DNA of 9,860 bases from Alphaproteobacteria bacterium (GTDB lineage: Bacteria > Pseudomonadota > Alphaproteobacteria > Puniceispirillales > Puniceispirillaceae): the NCBI GenBank assembly GCA_011522945.1, contig WTHY01000012.1:1-9860 (forward strand), in the 5' to 3' direction. The notes beneath the pieces are model-generated. The model did not search any database. It had not been told where the DNA came from and saw only the letters and a program-made list of their open reading frames with translations. The stretch's first letter is position 1, and each line of letters opens with the position of its first letter. Made by a program: the position numbers and the translations under genes. Below are positions 5,574 to 9,860 of this stretch, one piece after another.

Positions 5574-7192
5574 TGGGTGGATGGCCTGATATCATGATCG
5601 CAAATGCCTCTAAAATTCAGCATGCCTCGAAGTTGCCAGAAACATATGGGCCATCACGTCAGCTGGTTGCCATTTATCTGCCAGACTTGCCTGTCCAGTA
5701 TCTGCGCCTTGCTGAGGGATGGGCAGAGGATATGCCTATCGCACTCTATGAGACTGTGAAAGGTAGTCACATTCTAAAATATATGTCTGTAGCAGCGCGT
5801 TCAGCAGGTCTTATGCCGTCCATGCGTCTGACAGATGCGCGCGCGCTTTTACCCTCGACCAGATTTCGTCAGTTTGATCTTATCAAAATCAGAGGCTGGT
5901 TGCAGGCAATTGGTCGCTGGGCCTGGCGATATAGTCCTGTGGTTGGGGTTGATACGGATAGCCTTACTGTATGGATAGATATGACAGGGACAGAGCATTT
6001 TTATGATGACAGTCATGATATGCTCTCTCACATTGCGCAGGCCTTTCACAAAGCAGATTTACGAGCATATATCGCTTTAGCTCCAACCTATGGGGCAGCC
6101 TTTGCCCTTGCACATTTTAAAGCAACTGCTGGCACCCCTGTGGTTTGCGGCTCTGAGCGTAGAGCTATTTTAGAGGCTGTCTCAGACCTGCCTGTTGAGG
6201 CTTTGCGTATTGCGCCATCCATTGTATCCGGGCTTATGAAAACTGGACTTAGGACGATAGGAAATCTGATAGGCATCAGCAGGTCTGCTTTGCATGTCCG
6301 TTTTGGCGCTGAGATTGTCTTGCGGCGCGACCAGATGCTGGCTGAAGCTGACGAAGTGCTGACACCGCTCACCTGGCAAGCGCCGATCATGATAACACGT
6401 AGTTTTTATGAACCGCTTGCTGGTCTTGCCCCGATGCAGGAGATGGTGCGCCAGCTGGTTAGTGATATGGCTGATTTGCTAACACAAAAACAATGGCTGA
6501 CACGCCAGCTGGAAATTGGGTGGCAACGTGTTGACGGCACTATTGGCAGACGTTGGTTTCGTTTATCACGTCCGCGACGTGACAGGCTGCTTTTGCATCG
6601 TCTTACAGAAAAGCTAGCTGAGGAGATAGATGCAGAATTTGGAATAGAATATGCCTGGATATCTGCCCAGAAATTATCAGAAGGATTGCCAGAGACATTA
6701 CAGCTAGATGGGCGTGAGCAGGCGTCTGAATCTGTTCAGCAATTGATAGATCATCTAGGCGCACGACTTGGCAATGATAAGATACGCTGTCTTGTGCCTT
6801 ATGCAGACTGGCAACCAGAAGCCAGCATGCAGGTGATTGCTGCTGATAAAGCGCAAGATACTTATAATTGGCATATGCCTGAGCCAGAGGCTTTGTCTGC
6901 ACCGCGTCCTGTACGGCTTTTATCGCCTGCACAGGAGGTAAGTGCTGTTGCGTTATTGCCAGATCATCCCCCTGCACAGATACGGCTGCGAAAGCAGGTT
7001 TGGCAGATTGCCTATGCTAGTGGTCCAGAGCGTATTGGCCCCCGATGGTGGGATGTGGATGCAGGCAAATATCTATCACGTGATTATTATCGTCTTGAAA
7101 CAGATACAGGCGCACGCCTCTGGGTCTATCGGGAAGGATTGCCAGAGCGCGGAGATCCTATGCGCTGGTTTCTGCATGGGTATTTTGCGTGA
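5573..7192 (+). CDS. imuB: ImuB, inactive Y-family polymerase homologue of the SOS mutasome
   Basis: Y-family-like protein that lacks polymerase activity in studied relatives and bridges DnaE2, ImuA and the sliding clamp. 539 residues from the GTG at 5573 (532 from the ATG at 5594, which matches poorly to any ribosome-binding site either way). The N-terminal strand LVAIYLPDLPVQYLRLAEGW (31-50) replaces the DxD-containing motif of active DinB. The normal SIDE catalytic motif is replaced in VGVDTDSLTVWIDMTGTEHF (124-143), leaving only the structural WIDMTG. AARSAGLMPSMRLTDARALLP (74-94) is the recognisable fingers-region motif. The C-terminus GPERIGPRWW, SRDYYRLE, LWVYREGL and RWFLHGYFA (about 483-539) is specific to ImuB. 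I see no clean clamp-binding consensus; the RPVRLL stretch near 445 is the usual neighbourhood. Overlaps imuA and dnaE2 by one base each. Confidence 0.93.
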   Translation: MGGWPDIMIANASKIQHASKLPETYGPSRQLVAIYLPDLPVQYLRLAEGWAEDMPIALYETVKGSHILKYMSVAARSAGLMPSMRLTDARALLPSTRFRQFDLIKIRGWLQAIGRWAWRYSPVVGVDTDSLTVWIDMTGTEHFYDDSHDMLSHIAQAFHKADLRAYIALAPTYGAAFALAHFKATAGTPVVCGSERRAILEAVSDLPVEALRIAPSIVSGLMKTGLRTIGNLIGISRSALHVRFGAEIVLRRDQMLAEADEVLTPLTWQAPIMITRSFYEPLAGLAPMQEMVRQLVSDMADLLTQKQWLTRQLEIGWQRVDGTIGRRWFRLSRPRRDRLLLHRLTEKLAEEIDAEFGIEYAWISAQKLSEGLPETLQLDGREQASESVQQLIDHLGARLGNDKIRCLVPYADWQPEASMQVIAADKAQDTYNWHMPEPEALSAPRPVRLLSPAQEVSAVALLPDHPPAQIRLRKQVWQIAYASGPERIGPRWWDVDAGKYLSRDYYRLETDTGARLWVYREGLPERGDPMRWFLHGYFA

Positions 7193-9860
7193 TGCCCAAA
7201 ACAGATTTATCTTCTTCTTATACGCCACGGGCTGCGCTTGGCTGTATTAGTAATTTCAGCTTTTTAACAGGCGCTAGCCATCCTCAGGAAATGACATCTG
7301 AGGCAGCGAGGCTTGGTTGGCAGAGTATCGGGCTTGGCGACAGAGGTAATTGCGCAGGTCTTGTACGGGCGCATGCTGGCGCAGAGGCGGCAGATATTCA
7401 TCTTGTTCTATCTGTACAGCTTTGTCTGCAAGATGCTCTGTCTGCAGACCGTCAAATGCCAGAGCTTATCTGTATGATAGGTGATAAAGCTGGATATGAA
7501 TCTATTTGTCGCCTTTTAAGCAGCTTAAATAGAGAGCAACGGCCACAAGGGGGACGGCCATCTTATGCACAGATCGGCGAGTTAGCACGTCTGAAAGGTA
7601 AGCTGGAACTTGTCATTGTGCCACCGGCAGATCCAAACCCTAATTTCTTTGCCATATGCCAGCAAATTCTACCTGTCCTACAGCTGCCTATACATATGGG
7701 TGGGATAGTGCTGCGTGATGGGTGTGATGCTGCACGTCTTGCACAGCTATCTGAAATGGCAAAAGCGCTCAATATAGACTTTATCGCCCTTGCAGGGGCC
7801 CTGTATCATCGTCCAGATAGGCGGCCTTTGGCAGATGTTGTGCATTGTATTCGCGAAGGTATAACCTTATCTGAGGCCGGTTTATCTTTATCACGAAATG
7901 CAGAACGCCATTTGCTATCACCAGCTGAGATGGCACGACGCTGGCAGGGATATGAGTTTGCACTAAAGGCAGCAGATAGGCTGGCTGATAGATGTAGATT
8001 TTCCATGTCTGAGCTACGTTATGAATATCCAGATGAAATCACATCTCGTGGCCGCACTGCTATAGAAGAGCTTGTCTTTCAAAGCTGGCAAGGGGCAGCT
8101 GAACGCTATCCTGACGGTGTTCCAGATACGGTAAAAGCCTATCTGGATAAGGAATTAGCGCTTATAGAAAAGCTGAAATATGCACCGTATTTTCTAACGG
8201 TATTTGACATTGTACGGTTTGCAAGAAGTCGGAATATTTTATGTCAGGGCCGTGGATCTGCTGCCAATTCGGCTGTTTGTTATTGTCTTGGGATCACAGC
8301 TGTTGATCCGGAAAGATCGGAGCCGTTATTCGAACGATTTGTAAGTGAATCTCGTAATGAGCCACCTGATATTGATGTTGATTTTGAACATGAGCGACGT
8401 GAAGAGATAATTCAGTATATCTATCATAAATATGGACATCATAGGGCAGGGCTAACAGCAGCTGTTATCACATATCGTAGTCGAAGTGCCCTTGTGGAAA
8501 TCGCCAAGGTTTTCGGGCTGAGCCGTGATGTGCAACAGGCTTTATCTGGTCAGGTGTGGGGGCGTGAAAAAGGCAAATTCGATGCTGAAATGTTGGTTGC
8601 AGCTGGCCTTGAGCCAGGTGACCCAACATTACAGCTTATCTTGAAACTTGTGCAGCAACTGCAAGGCTTTCCACGTCATTTATCACAGCATGTCGGCGGG
8701 TTTGTTATTGCTCGTGATAGGCTAGACCATTTATGTGCCATTCGCCCAGCAGCGATGGATGGCCGCACAATTATTGAATGGGATAAAGATGATTTAGATA
8801 TTTTAGGGTTGTTGAAAGTAGATGTGCTGGCACTTGGTATGTTGAGCTGTTTACGGCGTGCCTTTATGTTGATGGAGCAGCATTATTATCAAAAGATAAC
8901 ATTAGCCTCAGTGCCGCCTGAGGATAGTATGACATATGATATGTTGTGTCGTGGCCAGTCTGTTGGTGTGTTCCAGGTTGAATCTCGTGCGCAAATGGCC
9001 ATGCTGCCGCGCCTGCAACCACGCTGTTTTCATGACTTGGTGGTCCAAGTGGCGATTGTACGCCCTGGTCCTATTCAAGGTGATATGGTGCATCCATATT
9101 TGCGAAGACGTGCAGGTCTGGAACGTACTATCTATCCCTCTGAAGAGCTGCGCAGTGTTCTAGAAAAAACTCTCGGTGTGCCTCTATTTCAAGAACAGGC
9201 CATGAAAATTGCCATTGTCGGTGCTGGTTTTACTGGTGCTGAAGCTGATCAGCTGCGTCGTGCTATGGCAACATTTCGCAAAAATGGTCTTATCCATGAT
9301 TTTCATGACCGAATGATACGCGGGATGGTAGAGCGGGGCTATGATGAAGCTTTTGCTATACGCTGCTTTAAACAGATTGAAGGGTTTGGCACATATGGAT
9401 TTCCAGAGTCACATGCCGCCAGCTTTGCTTTGCTTGTCTATGTGTCATCCTGGATTAAATGCCACTATCCAGATGTATTTATCTGCGCCTTGCTAAATGC
9501 GCAGCCTATGGGATTTTATGGCCCTGCACAGCTGGTGGCAGAAGCAAAGCGCAGCGGTGTTGAGGTGCGCCCGGTTGATGTGTCTGCCTCATTCTGGGAT
9601 TGCACGCTTGAGCCTACATCACATGGCAGACACGCACTTAGGCTTGGTTTTCGGCAAGTGCGTGGTGTGCGTCAAGCAGAAGTAAGCCGCATCGCTGCCA
9701 GCCGGAATAGTGGCTATGCAAATCTGAATGAGATTATCCGGCGGGCAGATGTATCTGTGCAAACCCTTGAAGCCTTGGCAAAAGCAGACGCTTTTCGATC
9801 ATTAGGATTAAATGCGCGTCAGGCCTTTTGGGACATAAAACGGCTTGGCCGCATAATGGG
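7192..9860 (+). CDS. dnaE2: Error-prone DNA polymerase DnaE2 (C-family, alpha subunit; partial, 3' end beyond window)
   Basis: Catalytic polymerase of the ImuA-ImuB-DnaE2 translesion system. 889 codons are visible of a protein usually about 1050-1150 long; the right edge removes the end of the helix-hairpin-helix region and the OB-fold. The ATG at 7192 shares its A with the imuB stop (TGATG), indicating coupling; no strong ribosome-binding site. The N-terminal PHP domain (about 11-220) begins LGCISNFSFLTGASHP (16-31). Its metal-binding histidines are replaced (Gly17, Ile19, Arg51), and the usual ATNDVLYH is ALAGALYH (199-206), so PHP metal chemistry is probably lost. The polymerase palm is intact: GRGSAANSAVCYCLGI (about 361-376), PDIDVDFEHERREEI with Asp393-Asp397, and KVDVLALGML with Asp544, matching the three catalytic aspartates of DnaE. 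Also seen: FPRHLSQHVGGFVIA, RPGPIQGDMVHPYLRRR, and GFPESHAASFALLVY. Confidence 0.96.
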   Translation, partial: MPKTDLSSSYTPRAALGCISNFSFLTGASHPQEMTSEAARLGWQSIGLGDRGNCAGLVRAHAGAEAADIHLVLSVQLCLQDALSADRQMPELICMIGDKAGYESICRLLSSLNREQRPQGGRPSYAQIGELARLKGKLELVIVPPADPNPNFFAICQQILPVLQLPIHMGGIVLRDGCDAARLAQLSEMAKALNIDFIALAGALYHRPDRRPLADVVHCIREGITLSEAGLSLSRNAERHLLSPAEMARRWQGYEFALKAADRLADRCRFSMSELRYEYPDEITSRGRTAIEELVFQSWQGAAERYPDGVPDTVKAYLDKELALIEKLKYAPYFLTVFDIVRFARSRNILCQGRGSAANSAVCYCLGITAVDPERSEPLFERFVSESRNEPPDIDVDFEHERREEIIQYIYHKYGHHRAGLTAAVITYRSRSALVEIAKVFGLSRDVQQALSGQVWGREKGKFDAEMLVAAGLEPGDPTLQLILKLVQQLQGFPRHLSQHVGGFVIARDRLDHLCAIRPAAMDGRTIIEWDKDDLDILGLLKVDVLALGMLSCLRRAFMLMEQHYYQKITLASVPPEDSMTYDMLCRGQSVGVFQVESRAQMAMLPRLQPRCFHDLVVQVAIVRPGPIQGDMVHPYLRRRAGLERTIYPSEELRSVLEKTLGVPLFQEQAMKIAIVGAGFTGAEADQLRRAMATFRKNGLIHDFHDRMIRGMVERGYDEAFAIRCFKQIEGFGTYGFPESHAASFALLVYVSSWIKCHYPDVFICALLNAQPMGFYGPAQLVAEAKRSGVEVRPVDVSASFWDCTLEPTSHGRHALRLGFRQVRGVRQAEVSRIAASRNSGYANLNEIIRRADVSVQTLEALAKADAFRSLGLNARQAFWDIKRLGRIM

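Noticed and set aside
6603..6977. Antisense 124-codon frame within imuB.
   Set aside because: It lies wholly opposite a well-conserved coding region and shows no ribosome-binding site or recognisable motif.

Overview
The window looks like chromosomal DNA of an alphaproteobacterium. It has moderate base composition (roughly balanced, slightly AT-leaning by eye), a heterotetrameric sarcosine oxidase operon, and an ImuA-ImuB-DnaE2 mutagenesis cassette preceded by a GAAC-N7-GAAC motif, the LexA/SOS box type of Alphaproteobacteria. A marine SAR116-like lineage would fit, but this is a guess that the sequence alone cannot settle.

Layout. Positions 1-2676 (minus strand) hold soxB-soxD-soxA, read leftwards. 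soxA is cut by the left edge, and soxG, which usually follows, would lie outside. The products form the flavoenzyme that oxidatively demethylates sarcosine to glycine, passing the one-carbon unit to tetrahydrofolate. Positions 2677-3046 are a divergent intergenic region with a candidate sox promoter, a 15-bp tandem repeat, and a small inverted/direct repeat next to the rightward gene. Positions 3047-4246 (plus) encode an M20D-family metallo-amidohydrolase (hippurate/N-acyl-amino-acid hydrolase type). A 25-bp near-perfect palindrome lies just after it. Positions 4355-4603 encode an 82-residue, two-helix membrane protein of unknown function.

Positions 4625-9860 (plus) hold the SOS mutagenesis cassette: a LexA box with a possible promoter, then imuA, imuB and dnaE2 (cut by the right edge). 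The three genes overlap by single bases at their junctions or nearly so, so they are very probably co-transcribed and translationally coupled. By analogy with studied alphaproteobacteria, LexA cleavage after DNA damage would induce them together. DnaE2 would supply the catalytic translesion polymerase, ImuB the inactive Y-family scaffold/clamp adaptor, and ImuA the RecA-linked partner.

I found no RNA genes, CRISPR arrays, insertion sequences, integrases or phage genes. All recognisable genes belong to known families. The less explained parts are the repeat-bearing divergent intergenic region, the palindrome after the amidohydrolase, the small membrane protein, and the strongly degenerate PHP domain of DnaE2.
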